NCBI GenBank assembly: GCA_028704435.1
Contig: JAQWFL010000001.1
Location: 248,001 to 312,000 of the forward strand
DNA length: 64,000 bases
Source of the DNA: Anaerostipes sp.
Lineage (GTDB): Bacteria > Bacillota > Clostridia > Lachnospirales > Lachnospiraceae
Reading direction: 5' to 3'
Part shown: positions 23,827-34,199 of the stretch, in pieces
How positions within the stretch are numbered: position 1 is the first letter of the stretch
How the letters are laid out: each line of letters opens with the position of its first letter
Notes under the pieces: generated by a model
Told to the model about the DNA's origin: nothing
The model's input: only the letters and a program-made list of their open reading frames with translations
The model's database searches: none
Program-made: the position numbers and the translations under genes

Positions 23827-26800
23827 ATGGCGCAAGAAAAATCGTTTTTTATTGTTTTTCCTGATTTAAAAGTTTCAGATAATATGAAGCAAATCTTTGA
23901 AAATGTATTGATAGATGAGGTTATATACCAAAAGAAAAGTAATACACTATGCATTCATTTTCATTGTGAACATATTATTTCTAGAATTGATACATGGAAG
24001 ATGGCAAAACAGATTCGGGAACAGTTGTTTTCTAAACGATTTGTAAAAGTACGTTTTCATGAAGCTTTTCAATTGTCAGATCAATACAATACAGAGCATA
24101 TTTTAAATAATTATATAAAAAGCTTCCTCTTTGATTTAAAAGGTCAGGGGGAAGTTATTTTTAACGTTGTCCGAAAGAGCAATATTGAAGTGAATGAAAA
24201 TATTATTAATATCACTTTGGAAGATACCTTTATTAATCGCAGCAAATCTGTGGAAATTAAGGAGTATTTTGAATCTGTTTTTCAAGATAGATTTCAAAGA
24301 GATGTAAAAGTAGGTTTTCATTTTACAGATAAAATTGACAACGCCTTAAAGAAAGAAAGCCAGTATAAACTTCAAAAAGAGATTGAGGAGATTGTGGAGC
24401 AGGCAGATCAGGTTGCCAAAGAACACGAAAATGACCAAAAGGCAGCAAAGAAAAAAGAAACCTTTGATTATAACAAAAAATATTCAAAAAAACGAATTGA
24501 AGATGATCCAACTTTACTGTACGGTCGAAATGTAGAAGGTGACTTAATGGAAATTAAGGAAGTCTTTGATGAAATTGGAGAAATTGTTGTTCGTGGACAG
24601 ATTTTCGAGATGGAAACAAGAGAAATTCGGAATGAAAAATCAATTATTATGTTTAGCATTACCGACTTTACAGATAGTATTCGATGCAAAATATTTGTAA
24701 AAAACGAACAATTACCAGATGTGCTATCTGGCATTGGAAAAGGTAAATTCATCCGAATCAAGGGAATGGCAATTTATGATAAGTTCGATCATGAGATTAC
24801 TCTATCCTCGGTAATCGGAATTAAAATGATTTCAGATTTTAGACAAAAACGCCAGGATAATATGATGGACAAGAGAGTGGAACTTCATCTGCATACGGTT
24901 ATGAGCGATAATGATAGCGTTGTTCAAATCAACGAAATTGTGCAAAGAGCACATGACTGGGGACATAAGGCACTTGCAATTACGGATCATGGGGTGCTTC
25001 AGGCTTTTCCTATTGCAAGACATGCATACGAAGATTTACGGTTAGAAGAAGATGATCCGTTTAAGATTATTTATGGAGTTGAAGGATATTTTGTAGATGA
25101 TTTAGGAGACTTAGTTCAAAACGATCATGGACAATCCTTAGATGATAGTTATGTTGTATTTGATATTGAAACAACTGGATTTAACAATCAAGAAGACCGT
25201 ATTATTGAAATTGGTGCTGTAAAAGTAATAGAAGGAAAGATAACTGAGACGTTTAGCGAGTTTGTAAATCCACAGATTCCAATTCCTTTTCGAATTACCC
25301 AGCTGACTACAATTACAGATCAAATGGTAATGGATGCAGATGCAATTAGTGAGGTTTTGCCACGGTTCTTTGAATTTTCAAAAGGTTCTATATTAGTTGC
25401 ACATAACGCAAACTTTGACATTGGCTTTATCAAGGAAAATGCCAAAAGGCAAAATTTAACCTATGATTTTACATCAGTGGATACTTTAGGCCTAGGACGA
25501 TGTCTCCTTCCCCATTTAGGAAAATTCACTTTAGATAATATTTGCAAGAATTTAAATATTAAATTAGAAACCCATCATCGTGCAGTAGATGATGCAACGG
25601 CAACTGGTAAAATCTTTGTGAAATTTATTGAAATGTTAAAGCGAAGAGAACTAGATAATTTATCTAAGGTGAATGATTTTGTATCTAATTCAGAAGATTT
25701 CGTCAAAAAGAGTATGTCTTATCATGGAATTATTTTAGTAAAAAATAATACTGGAAGAGTCAATTTAAACCGTTTAGTTTCTGAATCTCACCTTCATTAC
25801 TTTAACCGAAGACCTAGAATGCCAAAGTCTCTCATTAACAAATACCGAGAAGGTCTGATTTTAGGTTCTGCCTGTGAAGCAGGAGAATTATATCGGGCTA
25901 TTGTGGACAGGCGTTCAGAAGATGAGATTGCAAAAATTGTAGAGTTTTATGATTATCTAGAGATTCAACCTCTTGGGAATAATAAATTTATGATTGAGTC
26001 CAATCGATATGAAAATATTAATTCCATGGATGATGTGGAAGCGATTAATCGACGCATTGTGGAATTAGGAGAAATCTATCATAAACCCGTGGTAGCAACC
26101 TGTGATGTGCATTTTTTAGATCCAGATGATTCTATATATCGTGCTATTTTAATGGCTGGAAAAGGATTTAAAGATGCAGATGATCAGCCCCCTTTATTTT
26201 TTAGAACAACAGAAGAGATGCTAGATGAGTTTGCTTATTTAGGAAGTGATAAAGCAAGGGAAGTGGTAATTACCAATCCAAATAAAATCAACGATATGAT
26301 AGAGAATATTTCACCAATCCACCCAGATAAGTGCCCTCCGGTTATTGAAAATTCCGACAAAGATTTAAGAGATATTTGTTATAATCGTGCCCATGAAATC
26401 TATGGTCCCAATCTTCCAGAAAGAGTAACTAAGCGATTAGACAGAGAGCTAGATTCTATTATCGGAAATGGTTATGCAGTTATGTATATTATTGCACAAA
26501 AGTTAGTATGGGATTCCAATGCTCATGGATATTTAGTTGGTTCCAGAGGATCTGTAGGTTCATCCTTTGCAGCAACCATGTCAGGAATTACAGAAGTAAA
26601 TCCGCTGCCAGCACATTATATCTGCCCAAATTGTTATTATGTTGATTTTGATTCAGAACAAGTAAAAGAATATGCATCCAAAGGTATGTCAGGATATGAT
26701 ATGCCAGATGCTGTTTGCCCCAAATGCGGAAAACCTCTTCGTAAAGAAGGACATGATATTCCATTTGAAACCTTCCTTGGATTTAAAGGGGATAAAGAAC

Positions 26801-28236
26801 CAGATATTGACCTTAATTTCTCTGGAGAGTACCAGGGAAAAGCTCATGCCTATGTTGAGGTTATCTTTGGAAAAGGAAAAGCTTTCCGTGCAGGAACCAT
26901 TGGAACCTTGGCGGAAAAAACAGCTTATGGGTATGTATTAAAATATTTAGAGGAACGTGGAATTTCCAAGCGAAAGTGCGAAATCGAACGATTGGCTATG
27001 GGGTGTACAGGAGTAAAACGCACAACAGGACAGCATCCAGGTGGAATTATTGTAGTTCCCCATGATAAAGAAATATACGATTTTACTGCTATCCAGCATC
27101 CAGCAAATGATATGAAAACGCCGATTATTACCACTCATTTTGAGTACCATTCCATTGACCAGAATTTATTGAAACTTGATATTCTTGGGCATGACGATCC
27201 ATCTATGATTCGTAGAATGGAAGATATCACAGGAATAAATGCAGAGGAGATTCCTTTAGATGACCCATCGGTTATGGAGCTATTTCATGGAACAAAAATT
27301 CTTGGAATTACACCAGAAGATATAGGAGGAACCCCTCTTGGTTCCCTTGGAGTTCCAGAGTTTGGAACAGACTTTGTTATTCAAATGCTTCAAGATACCA
27401 ACCCACAAAGTTTTTCGGATTTAGTTCGTATTTCAGGATTGTCCCACGGTACTAATGTTTGGCTTGATAACGCACAGACACTGATTCAAAATGGTGAATG
27501 TGAAATATCTACAGCTATTTGTACTCGTGATGATATTATGGTTTATTTGATTAATCAAGGATTAGATGAAGCATTGTCCTTTACTACCATGGAATCAGTT
27601 CGTAAAGGAAAAGGACTGAAACCAGAGATGGAAGAGGCCATGAAAGAAAAAGGTGTTCCAGACTGGTATATTTGGTCATGCAAACAAATTAAGTATATGT
27701 TCCCAAAAGCACATGCAGTTGCTTATGTTATGATGGCGTGGAGAATTGCCTGGTTTAAAGTTTTTCATCCGTTAGCTTATTATGCAGCATATTTTAGTAT
27801 TCGTGCTAAATCATTTTCCTATGCAGATATGTGTATGGGAAAAGAACATCTTATGGAGCGAATGAAAGAAATTACTTCTGTTCCAAAGGAACAAGCAAAA
27901 CCTGCAGATCTTGACCTGCTCCGTGAAATGAAAATTGCAGATGAAATGTATGCACGTGGATATGAATTTATGCCCCTTGATATTTATCAAGCAAAAGCAG
28001 TTGATTTTCAGGTGATTGATGGAAAATTAATGCCAGCTTTTTCAAGTTTAGATGGAATGGGTGAAAAGGCTGCAAGAGCAGCACAGGAGGCCGGTAAGGG
28101 AGAACCTTATACTTCATTGGAGAACTTTAGAAATCGAACCAAAGCACCAAAGGCTGTTATCGAATTAATGAGTGAGCTTGGAATTATGGGAGATTTAGAG
28201 GAAACAGACCAATTACAATTCCAATTTGATATGTAA
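23827..28236 (+). CDS. polC: DNA polymerase III alpha subunit, PolC type (Gram-positive)
   Basis: This 1469-residue main replicative polymerase has built-in proofreading. Order: an N-terminal domain (1 to about 230), an OB fold (IVVRGQIFEMETREIRNEKS), a PHP domain split by the exonuclease (VELHLHTVMSDNDSV), and a DnaQ-like 3'-5' exonuclease at about 440-610 with YVVFDIETTGFNN, HNANFDIGF and HHRAVDDATATG. The polymerase core carries a zinc-binding CPNCYY/CPKCGK pair and catalytic EPDIDLNFSGEYQ. FPKAHAVAYVMMAWRIAW and the end MSELGIMGDL are also present. Length is close to the B. subtilis protein (about 1437). It ends the pyrH-polC block; rimP has a new promoter. Confidence 0.97.
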   Translation: MAQEKSFFIVFPDLKVSDNMKQIFENVLIDEVIYQKKSNTLCIHFHCEHIISRIDTWKMAKQIREQLFSKRFVKVRFHEAFQLSDQYNTEHILNNYIKSFLFDLKGQGEVIFNVVRKSNIEVNENIINITLEDTFINRSKSVEIKEYFESVFQDRFQRDVKVGFHFTDKIDNALKKESQYKLQKEIEEIVEQADQVAKEHENDQKAAKKKETFDYNKKYSKKRIEDDPTLLYGRNVEGDLMEIKEVFDEIGEIVVRGQIFEMETREIRNEKSIIMFSITDFTDSIRCKIFVKNEQLPDVLSGIGKGKFIRIKGMAIYDKFDHEITLSSVIGIKMISDFRQKRQDNMMDKRVELHLHTVMSDNDSVVQINEIVQRAHDWGHKALAITDHGVLQAFPIARHAYEDLRLEEDDPFKIIYGVEGYFVDDLGDLVQNDHGQSLDDSYVVFDIETTGFNNQEDRIIEIGAVKVIEGKITETFSEFVNPQIPIPFRITQLTTITDQMVMDADAISEVLPRFFEFSKGSILVAHNANFDIGFIKENAKRQNLTYDFTSVDTLGLGRCLLPHLGKFTLDNICKNLNIKLETHHRAVDDATATGKIFVKFIEMLKRRELDNLSKVNDFVSNSEDFVKKSMSYHGIILVKNNTGRVNLNRLVSESHLHYFNRRPRMPKSLINKYREGLILGSACEAGELYRAIVDRRSEDEIAKIVEFYDYLEIQPLGNNKFMIESNRYENINSMDDVEAINRRIVELGEIYHKPVVATCDVHFLDPDDSIYRAILMAGKGFKDADDQPPLFFRTTEEMLDEFAYLGSDKAREVVITNPNKINDMIENISPIHPDKCPPVIENSDKDLRDICYNRAHEIYGPNLPERVTKRLDRELDSIIGNGYAVMYIIAQKLVWDSNAHGYLVGSRGSVGSSFAATMSGITEVNPLPAHYICPNCYYVDFDSEQVKEYASKGMSGYDMPDAVCPKCGKPLRKEGHDIPFETFLGFKGDKEPDIDLNFSGEYQGKAHAYVEVIFGKGKAFRAGTIGTLAEKTAYGYVLKYLEERGISKRKCEIERLAMGCTGVKRTTGQHPGGIIVVPHDKEIYDFTAIQHPANDMKTPIITTHFEYHSIDQNLLKLDILGHDDPSMIRRMEDITGINAEEIPLDDPSVMELFHGTKILGITPEDIGGTPLGSLGVPEFGTDFVIQMLQDTNPQSFSDLVRISGLSHGTNVWLDNAQTLIQNGECEISTAICTRDDIMVYLINQGLDEALSFTTMESVRKGKGLKPEMEEAMKEKGVPDWYIWSCKQIKYMFPKAHAVAYVMMAWRIAWFKVFHPLAYYAAYFSIRAKSFSYADMCMGKEHLMERMKEITSVPKEQAKPADLDLLREMKIADEMYARGYEFMPLDIYQAKAVDFQVIDGKLMPAFSSLDGMGEKAARAAQEAGKGEPYTSLENFRNRTKAPKAVIELMSELGIMGDLEETDQLQFQFDM

Positions 28237-28280
28237 ATATATACCAATTATTAAATATATTACATATCTTTAGAAGATTC

Positions 28281-28309
28281 TTGCACATCCAATAATTATG
28301 TGATACAAT
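28281..28309 (+). promoter_or_regulatory. Promoter of the rimP-nusA-infB operon
   Basis: TTGCAC (28281-28286), 17 bp, then TACAAT (28304-28309) with an upstream TGA, i.e. an extended -10. The leader to the rimP start is about 80 bases and contains the terminator-like hairpin at 28332-28355. Confidence 0.7.
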
Positions 28310-28331
28310 GTATAAAGCATAAAAATTACTT

Positions 28332-28376
28332 AAGAGTGGACGGAAGTCCACTCTTATTGTTTGTTTTTATATGACA
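28332..28376 (+). terminator. Leader hairpin (attenuator-like terminator) upstream of rimP
   Basis: AAGAGTGGAC (28332-28341) and GTCCACTCTT (28346-28355) form a perfect 10-bp stem closed by a GGAA tetraloop. It is followed by ATTGTTTGTTTTTAT, a T-rich tail. It lies between a good promoter and rimP, so full termination would silence the operon. Either it is a regulated attenuator or it allows readthrough, for example by NusA, which this operon encodes (inference). Confidence 0.75.
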
Positions 28377-28396
28377 ATTCAAAGGAGGAACATAAC

Positions 28397-28861
28397 TTGG
28401 CAAATAAAGCAGTGATTGAAGAAAAAGTAGAAGCAATCGTTACACCAATTATTGATGACAATCAGTTTGAACTTGTAGATGTTGAATATGTAAAGGAAGG
28501 TGCTAACTGGTATTTGCGTGTATATGCAGATAAAGAAGGTGGAATTAATATTGATGATTGTGTGTTTATTAGTCGTGCATTAGAAGAAAAACTAGATGCA
28601 GATGATTTTATTGAAGATGCATATATTTTAGAAGTTAGTTCTCCAGGGTTAGGAAGACCCCTAAAGAAGGAAAGAGATTTTGTCCGAAGTATAGGAGAGT
28701 CTATTGATTTTAAACTTTACAGAGCAATCAATAAACAAAAAGAGTTCACAGGGATTCTGAAAGAATATACAGGTTCAGCCCTTGTGGTTCACATAGATGA
28801 TGAAGATAAGACATTCCAGATAAAGGACATAGCAAGTGTTCGTCTATCGCTAGATTTTTAA
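28397..28861 (+). CDS. rimP: Ribosome maturation factor RimP
   Basis: This 154-residue factor helps assemble the 30S subunit. The start is TTG 28397, eight bases after a perfect AAAGGAGG; the longer ATG frame from 28361 would lie in the leader hairpin's tail. Recognised stretches are VEAIVTPIIDDNQFELVDVEY, GGINIDDCVFISRALEEKLD, and LEVSSPGLGRPLKKERDF with its SPG motif. A C-terminal SH3-like part follows (FTGILKEYTGSALVVHID). It is the first gene of the conserved operon; nusA follows after 16 bases. Confidence 0.94.
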   Translation: MANKAVIEEKVEAIVTPIIDDNQFELVDVEYVKEGANWYLRVYADKEGGINIDDCVFISRALEEKLDADDFIEDAYILEVSSPGLGRPLKKERDFVRSIGESIDFKLYRAINKQKEFTGILKEYTGSALVVHIDDEDKTFQIKDIASVRLSLDF

Positions 28862-28877
28862 AGGAGGATAATGAAAA

Positions 28878-29984
28878 ATGAGTGAATTAATCGATGCATT
28901 AAACCAATTGGAAAAAGAAAAAAATATTAAAAAAGAAGTAATTATGGAGGCAATTGAGAATTCTTTAGTTGCTGCCTGTAAACGTGATTTTGGGAATGCT
29001 GACAATGTTGTAGTCAATATGGATCGTACAACAGGTGATATTGAAGTATATGCAAACAAAGATGTAGTAGAAGAAGTGGAGGACGATGCACTTCAAATTA
29101 GTCTTGCCAAAGCAAAAGCAATTAATACAAAATATGAATTAGGTGATGTAGTTCCAATTGAAATTACACCAAAGGATTTCGGTCGTATTGCAGCAATGCA
29201 TGCAAGAAGTGTTATTGTACAAAAGATTAAAGAAGAAGAAAGAAGAGTTGTATTTGATCATTTCTACTGCAAAGAAAAAGACATTGTAACTGGTGTTGTT
29301 CAACGATATGTTGGAGAGAACGTAAGTGTAAGTCTTGACGATAAAACAGATGCTCTTCTAATGAAATCTGAACAAATCAAGGGAGAAGTATTTACTCCAA
29401 CAGAACGAATCAAGTTATATATTGTTGAAGTAAAAGACACAAATAAGGGACCAAGAATCTTAGTCTCAAGAACTCATCCAGAGCTTGTAAAGCGTCTATT
29501 TGAGAAAGAAGTTGCTGAGATTCAAGACGGAACAGTGGAGATTAAGAGTATTGTCCGTGAAGCAGGTTCAAGAACAAAGCTTGCTGTATGGTCAAATGAT
29601 TCCAATGTAGATCCTGTAGGAGCATGTGTTGGTATGAATGGTGCCAGAGTAAACGCCATTGTCAATGACCTACGAGGAGAAAAAATCGATATTATTAATT
29701 GGAATGAAGATCCTTGTATTTTTATTGAAAATGCATTAAGTCCATCAAAGGTTGTATCTGTTGCCGTTGATGTGGAAGAAAAGAGTGCAAGAGTTGTAGT
29801 TCCAGATTATCAATTATCCCTTGCAATTGGTAAGGAAGGACAAAACGCACGTCTTGCAGCTAGATTAACAGGATTCAAGATTGATATTAAGAGTGAGACA
29901 CAGGCAGAACAAGAAAATCATCTTGCCCCTCAAGAAGAAGTTATCGATTTAGATGCTGAGACAGAAGATATCGTAGAGGAATAG
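28878..29984 (+). CDS. nusA: Transcription termination/antitermination factor NusA
   Basis: This 368-residue protein binds RNA polymerase and modulates pausing, termination and antitermination. The N-terminal polymerase-binding domain starts at [20 protein letters not shown]. The S1 domain lies near [21 protein letters not shown]1 and KH2 include [19 protein letters not shown] and [20 protein letters not shown]. It ends with an acidic tail and lacks the C-terminal acidic repeats of enterobacteria, as is normal for Firmicutes. The start follows AAAGGAGGATAATGAAA. It may act on the hairpin in its own operon leader. Confidence 0.97.
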   Translation: MSELIDALNQLEKEKNIKKEVIMEAIENSLVAACKRDFGNADNVVVNMDRTTGDIEVYANKDVVEEVEDDALQISLAKAKAINTKYELGDVVPIEITPKDFGRIAAMHARSVIVQKIKEEERRVVFDHFYCKEKDIVTGVVQRYVGENVSVSLDDKTDALLMKSEQIKGEVFTPTERIKLYIVEVKDTNKGPRILVSRTHPELVKRLFEKEVAEIQDGTVEIKSIVREAGSRTKLAVWSNDSNVDPVGACVGMNGARVNAIVNDLRGEKIDIINWNEDPCIFIENALSPSKVVSVAVDVEEKSARVVVPDYQLSLAIGKEGQNARLAARLTGFKIDIKSETQAEQENHLAPQEEVIDLDAETEDIVEE

Positions 29985-30007
29985 AATAAATTATAGGAAG
30001 TGGTTAT

Positions 30008-30277
30008 ATGAGTCAAAAAACACCCAAAAGACAATGTATTGGATGTCATGAATCAAAAGATAAAAAAGAGCTTGTTCGTATTGTGAAAGAGAAGAATGGT
30101 AACATTTCATTTGATCCAACAGGAAAAAAGAATGGAAGAGGTGCATATATCTGCAATTCACCAGAATGTTTGGATAAATCCATGAAAAGTAAAGGCTTAA
30201 ATCGTGCATTTAAGATGGAAATACCAGAAGAAGTTTATGAACAAGTAAAAAAGGAGATGATAAATTATGAACGATAG
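30008..30277 (+). CDS. ylxR: YlxR-family RNA-binding protein (DUF448)
   Basis: This 89-residue basic protein has the family core RQCIGCHESKDKKELVRIVK, a DPTGKKNGRGAYIC segment, and a C-terminal basic helix. YlxR proteins are conserved between nusA and infB in Gram-positives and have been linked to RNA binding and, in B. subtilis, to transcription regulation and RNase P. The two Cys-x2-Cys-like residues near the start may bind a metal. It overlaps the next gene by 11 bases, implying coupled translation. Confidence 0.93.
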   Translation: MSQKTPKRQCIGCHESKDKKELVRIVKEKNGNISFDPTGKKNGRGAYICNSPECLDKSMKSKGLNRAFKMEIPEEVYEQVKKEMINYER

Positions 30278-30575
30278 AGTGTTATCTCTCTTAGGACTGG
30301 CAACAAGATCAAGACATTTAGTCAGTGGTGAATTCAGTGTAGAAGCATCTGTGAAAGCAGGAAAAGGAAAACTTGTAATTGTTGCCAAAGATGCCTCAGA
30401 TAATGCAAAAAAGCAGTACACAAATATGTGTAATTTTTACAAGGTTCCATTGTACTTTTATAGCCAAAAAGATGAATTAGGTCATGCCATTGGAAAAGAA
30501 TTCCGAGTTGCAGTAGCAGTAGAGGATGAGGGCTTTGCCAATTCAATTCGTACGAAACTAGATAATAACCGATAA
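30267..30575 (+). CDS. ylxQ: L7Ae-family ribosomal-like protein YlxQ
   Basis: This 102-residue alpha/beta protein of the L7Ae/L30e/Gadd45 fold binds RNA kink-turns or their relatives. Segments are LSLLGLATRSRHLVSGEFSV, AGKGKLVIVAKDASDNAKKQ and YFYSQKDELGHAIGKEFRVA. The gene starts inside the ylxR 3' end and ends 14 bases before infB, the standard order. The role is probably ribosome-related; the exact RNA target is not known. Confidence 0.92.
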   Translation: MNDRVLSLLGLATRSRHLVSGEFSVEASVKAGKGKLVIVAKDASDNAKKQYTNMCNFYKVPLYFYSQKDELGHAIGKEFRVAVAVEDEGFANSIRTKLDNNR

Positions 30576-30589
30576 CGGAGGTGTAATAT

Positions 30590-32878
30590 ATGGGAAAAAT
30601 CAGAGTCCATGAAATAGCAAAGAAATTCAACAAATCAAGTAAAGACATTATAAAAATATTAACAGACAATCACATTGATGTTAAAAATCACATGAGTACA
30701 ATCGATGATGCAGGTGTTAGTATTATTGAAAAAGCATTAAGCGTTAAAACGGCTACTCCTAAAAAAGAAGCTCCTAAAAAGGAAACTTCAAAGAAAGAGG
30801 CTCCAAAGAAAGAGGCTCCAAAGAATAATGCACAAAAAAATAATGCTCCTAAAAAAGAAGCTCCAAAAAACAACGCTCCAGCAAAGGAACATAAAATTCT
30901 AAAAAAAGAAAATCCACAGAATTCTCAAAAATTTAACAAAAAGAATAAAACAGGTGGAAATAATAATAACAACAACAATAACCGTAACAATAATGGAAAG
31001 TTTAATAATAACAACCGTTATAACGGAAAGAAGAAACAAAAGGATACTAGAAAGAGAAAAACAACTGGACCAGGTGCGTTTATTAAGCCAGAACCAGTAA
31101 AAAAAGTTGAGGTGGATCCAAATCTTCCAGTAAAGATTCCTGAGATTCTTACATTGAAGGATTTTGCAGATGCACTTTCAATCCCTGCAAATGATATTAT
31201 TAAGAAACTTCTAATTTCAGGTGGTGGATTAGTTAATCTTAATACAGAGTTAGACTTTGAACGTGCAGAAGAAATTGCAATGGAATATGATCGACTAGTT
31301 GAATTAGAAGAAAAAGTAGATGTCATCGAAGAAATTCTAAAAGAAGAAGAAGAGGAAGATGAATCTAAATTAGTAACAAGACCACCAGTTGTCTGTGTTA
31401 TGGGTCACGTTGACCACGGTAAAACTTCTCTTCTTGATGCCATTCGTAAGTCAAGTGTTACCACTGGAGAAGCCGGTGGAATCACACAGCATATTGGTGC
31501 GTACATGGTACCAACAAGCAACGGAAAGATTACATTCTTAGATACACCAGGACATGAGGCTTTTACATCTATGCGTATGAGAGGTGCTCAGTCTACAGAT
31601 ATCGCAGTTTTAGTTGTTGCAGCAGACGATGGGGTTATGCCTCAAACAATCGAAGCAATTAACCATGCAAAAGCTGCAGGAGTTGAAATCATTGTTGCTG
31701 TCAATAAAATTGACAAAGAAAATGCAAATATAGAACGTGTAAAACAAGAATTAACAGAATATGAATTAATTCCTGAAGATTGGGGAGGATCAACAATTTT
31801 CTGTCCAGTTTCAGCACATACACATGAAGGAATTTCAGATTTACTAGATATGATTTCATTAACATCTGAAGTACTTGAATTAAAAGCTAATCCTGAACGT
31901 AATGCACGTGGTATTGTTATTGAAGCACAGCTTGATAAAGGCCGCGGACCAGTTGCAACTGTATTAGTTCAAAAGGGAACTTTACATGTTGGAGACGCCA
32001 TAGCAATTGGAAATGCATATGGAAAAGTTCGTGCAATGATTGATGATAAAGGGAAACGAGTTAAAGTTGCAGGTCCATCCACTCCAGTTGAGATTCTAGG
32101 ATTAAGCGAAGTTCCATTTGCTGGTGAGATTTGTATGGCAATGGAAAGTGAAAAAGAAGCGAGAGCTACTGCAGAAACATTTATTGCCTATGGAAGAGAA
32201 AAAATGCTCTCTGAAACAAAATCACAATTATCTCTTGATGACTTGTTTGACCAGATTCAGGCAGGAAGTGTCAAAGAATTAAATATTATTGTAAAAGCTG
32301 ACGTACAAGGATCTGTGGAAGCGGTAAAACAAAGTTTATCAAAATTATCAAATGACGAAGTTGCAGTTAAAGTAATTCATGGTGGTGTTGGAGCCGTAAC
32401 AGAATCTGATGTTATGCTTGCATCTGCATCTAATGCAATTATTATTGGATTTAATGTTCGTCCAGATCCAACAGCAAAATCTGCTGCAGAACGTGACAAG
32501 GTTGATTTACGATTATATCGAGTTATCTATACTGCAATTGATGATATTGAAGCAGCTATGAAGGGTATGTTAGAACCTGAATTTGAAGAAAAAGTAACAG
32601 GACACGCAGAAGTCCGCCAAACATTCAAGGCTTCTGGAGTTGGAACAATTGCTGGTTCTTATGTGTTAGATGGAGATATTCAAAGAGGCTCTACTGCACG
32701 TATCGTTCGTGACGGTATCGTAGTTCATGAAGGACCTTTAGCTTCTATTCGTCGATTCAATGACGATGTGAAAGAAGTTAAAACTGGATATGAATGTGGT
32801 ATTGTATTTGAAAACTATAACGACATTAAAGAAGGGGATCAAATCGAAGCTTATATTATGGTTGAAATTCCTCGCTAA
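30590..32878 (+). CDS. infB: Translation initiation factor IF-2
   Basis: This 762-residue GTPase brings fMet-tRNA to the 30S subunit. The N-terminal IF2N helix ([20 protein letters not shown]) is followed by a lysine/alanine/asparagine low-complexity region at about residues 50-165. A second IF2N lies near residue 185. The G domain has G1 [16 protein letters not shown]2 [10 protein letters not shown]3 DTPGHEAF, G4 NKID and G5 SAHT. Domains II to IV are complete, with the fMet-binding C2 end [28 protein letters not shown] site precedes the ATG. Confidence 0.97.
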   Translation: MGKIRVHEIAKKFNKSSKDIIKILTDNHIDVKNHMSTIDDAGVSIIEKALSVKTATPKKEAPKKETSKKEAPKKEAPKNNAQKNNAPKKEAPKNNAPAKEHKILKKENPQNSQKFNKKNKTGGNNNNNNNNRNNNGKFNNNNRYNGKKKQKDTRKRKTTGPGAFIKPEPVKKVEVDPNLPVKIPEILTLKDFADALSIPANDIIKKLLISGGGLVNLNTELDFERAEEIAMEYDRLVELEEKVDVIEEILKEEEEEDESKLVTRPPVVCVMGHVDHGKTSLLDAIRKSSVTTGEAGGITQHIGAYMVPTSNGKITFLDTPGHEAFTSMRMRGAQSTDIAVLVVAADDGVMPQTIEAINHAKAAGVEIIVAVNKIDKENANIERVKQELTEYELIPEDWGGSTIFCPVSAHTHEGISDLLDMISLTSEVLELKANPERNARGIVIEAQLDKGRGPVATVLVQKGTLHVGDAIAIGNAYGKVRAMIDDKGKRVKVAGPSTPVEILGLSEVPFAGEICMAMESEKEARATAETFIAYGREKMLSETKSQLSLDDLFDQIQAGSVKELNIIVKADVQGSVEAVKQSLSKLSNDEVAVKVIHGGVGAVTESDVMLASASNAIIIGFNVRPDPTAKSAAERDKVDLRLYRVIYTAIDDIEAAMKGMLEPEFEEKVTGHAEVRQTFKASGVGTIAGSYVLDGDIQRGSTARIVRDGIVVHEGPLASIRRFNDDVKEVKTGYECGIVFENYNDIKEGDQIEAYIMVEIPR

Positions 32879-32896
32879 GATTTGTTGGTAAATAAA

Positions 32897-33247
32897 ATGA
32901 GAAAAAACAGCATTAAGAATACAAGAATAAACGGTGAAGTACAAAGAGAATTAAGCCGTATTATCAGCAGAGACATCAAGGATCCACGAATTGCACCTAT
33001 GACATCTGTCATAGATGTTGTGGTTACATCTGATTTAAAGCAATGTAAGGCATATATTAGTGTTCTCGGTGATCAGGAAACAAAAGATGATACTATGGCA
33101 GGATTAAAAAGTGCCGTAGGGTATATTAGAAGAGAATTGGCACATACAATTAATTTAAGACACACACCTGAAATTACATTTATTCTAGATGACTCCATTG
33201 AATATGGAGTTAATATGTCAAAGAAAATTGATGAATTAAATCAATAG
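32897..33247 (+). CDS. rbfA: Ribosome-binding factor A
   Basis: This 116-residue KH-like protein acts in 16S rRNA 5'-end maturation and cold adaptation. Family pattern: RINGEVQRELSRIISRDIKD, PMTSVIDVVVTSDLKQCKAYI, SVLGDQET, a GYIRRELAHTINLRHTPEITF core and DDSIEYGVNMSKKIDEL. I choose ATG 32897 because RbfA normally begins MRKNS-like. The longer frame begins at TTG 32882, 4 bases past the infB stop, and neither start has a strong ribosome site, so translation may be coupled to infB. Confidence 0.93.
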   Translation: MRKNSIKNTRINGEVQRELSRIISRDIKDPRIAPMTSVIDVVVTSDLKQCKAYISVLGDQETKDDTMAGLKSAVGYIRRELAHTINLRHTPEITFILDDSIEYGVNMSKKIDELNQ

Positions 33248-33261
33248 GAGATAAGGATAGA

Positions 33262-34191
33262 ATGAAGAATTTTATTTCTGCAATTGAAAAGGCACAAACC
33301 ATTGCAATCACAGGACATATTCATCCAGATGGTGATTGTATTGGTAGCTGTCTTGGATTAAGACAGTACATTTTAGATAATTATAACGAGAAAAAAGTAG
33401 ATGTTTACTTAGAATCTGTTCCACCTGAATTTAGTTTTCTTTCAGGTGCAGACCAGGTTTTATTTGAGTCATCTAAAGAATCCTATGATTTATTCTTTCT
33501 CTTAGATTGTAGTAGTTTAGATCGTATGGAGCCATTTTCTACCATGTTTGAGACTGCAAAAAAGACATTTTGTATCGATCACCATATTAGTAATGACGGA
33601 TTGGGAGATGAACAAATTGTTCGTCCTACAGCCAGTGCAACTTGTGAGGTTTTATATGAACTATTTGAAAATAATAAAATAACCCTAGACTGTGCCTATT
33701 GCCTTTATACTGGTATTGTTCATGATACTGGCGTATTTAAGCATTCAAATACAAGTAAAAATACTATGATTTATGCTGGTAATTTAATCAATAAAGGCAT
33801 TGATACATCTATGGTGATAGACCATACATTTTATCAAAAGACACTGATACAAAATAAATTATTAGGACAAGCTCTATTACAGAGTAAGACATATCATAAC
33901 GGACATGTCATTACTTCTTATATTTCACAAGATGATATGAAGAAGTTTGGAGCAAAAGGCAGTGATACCAATGGGATTATTGACCAGCTTCGTATTACAG
34001 AAGGTGTAGAAGTTGCCATCTTTATTTATGATTTAGGAGATGACACATACAAGTTTAGTATGCGTTCCAATGGTGCAAATGTAGCCAAGATTGCCCAAAA
34101 GTTTGGTGGCGGGGGACACATTCGTGCCGCCGGATTTAGCACAAAAGATAATTATGAAAATGTTTTAAATAACATATTAAAAGATTTATAG
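33262..34191 (+). CDS. nrnA: DHH-family bifunctional oligoribonuclease/PAP phosphatase (NrnA-like)
   Basis: This 309-residue Mn-dependent phosphodiesterase degrades short RNAs and pAp or cyclic-dinucleotide products. The DHH motifs are ITGHIHPDGDCIGSCLGLR (I), FLLDCSSLDR (II), FCIDHHISND (III, DHH) and TGIVHDTGVFKHSN (IV). The C-terminal DHHA1 domain has the GGGGHIRAAGFS glycine loop. It starts at the ATG after AGGAGATAAGG and is placed between rbfA and truB, the usual Firmicute location. Confidence 0.94.
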   Translation: MKNFISAIEKAQTIAITGHIHPDGDCIGSCLGLRQYILDNYNEKKVDVYLESVPPEFSFLSGADQVLFESSKESYDLFFLLDCSSLDRMEPFSTMFETAKKTFCIDHHISNDGLGDEQIVRPTASATCEVLYELFENNKITLDCAYCLYTGIVHDTGVFKHSNTSKNTMIYAGNLINKGIDTSMVIDHTFYQKTLIQNKLLGQALLQSKTYHNGHVITSYISQDDMKKFGAKGSDTNGIIDQLRITEGVEVAIFIYDLGDDTYKFSMRSNGANVAKIAQKFGGGGHIRAAGFSTKDNYENVLNNILKDL

Positions 34192-34199
34192 AGGTAGAT

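Noticed and set aside
30688-30873. Minus-strand Phe/Ala-rich ORF
   Set aside because: It is the complement of the lysine-rich repeats in the infB N-terminal region.
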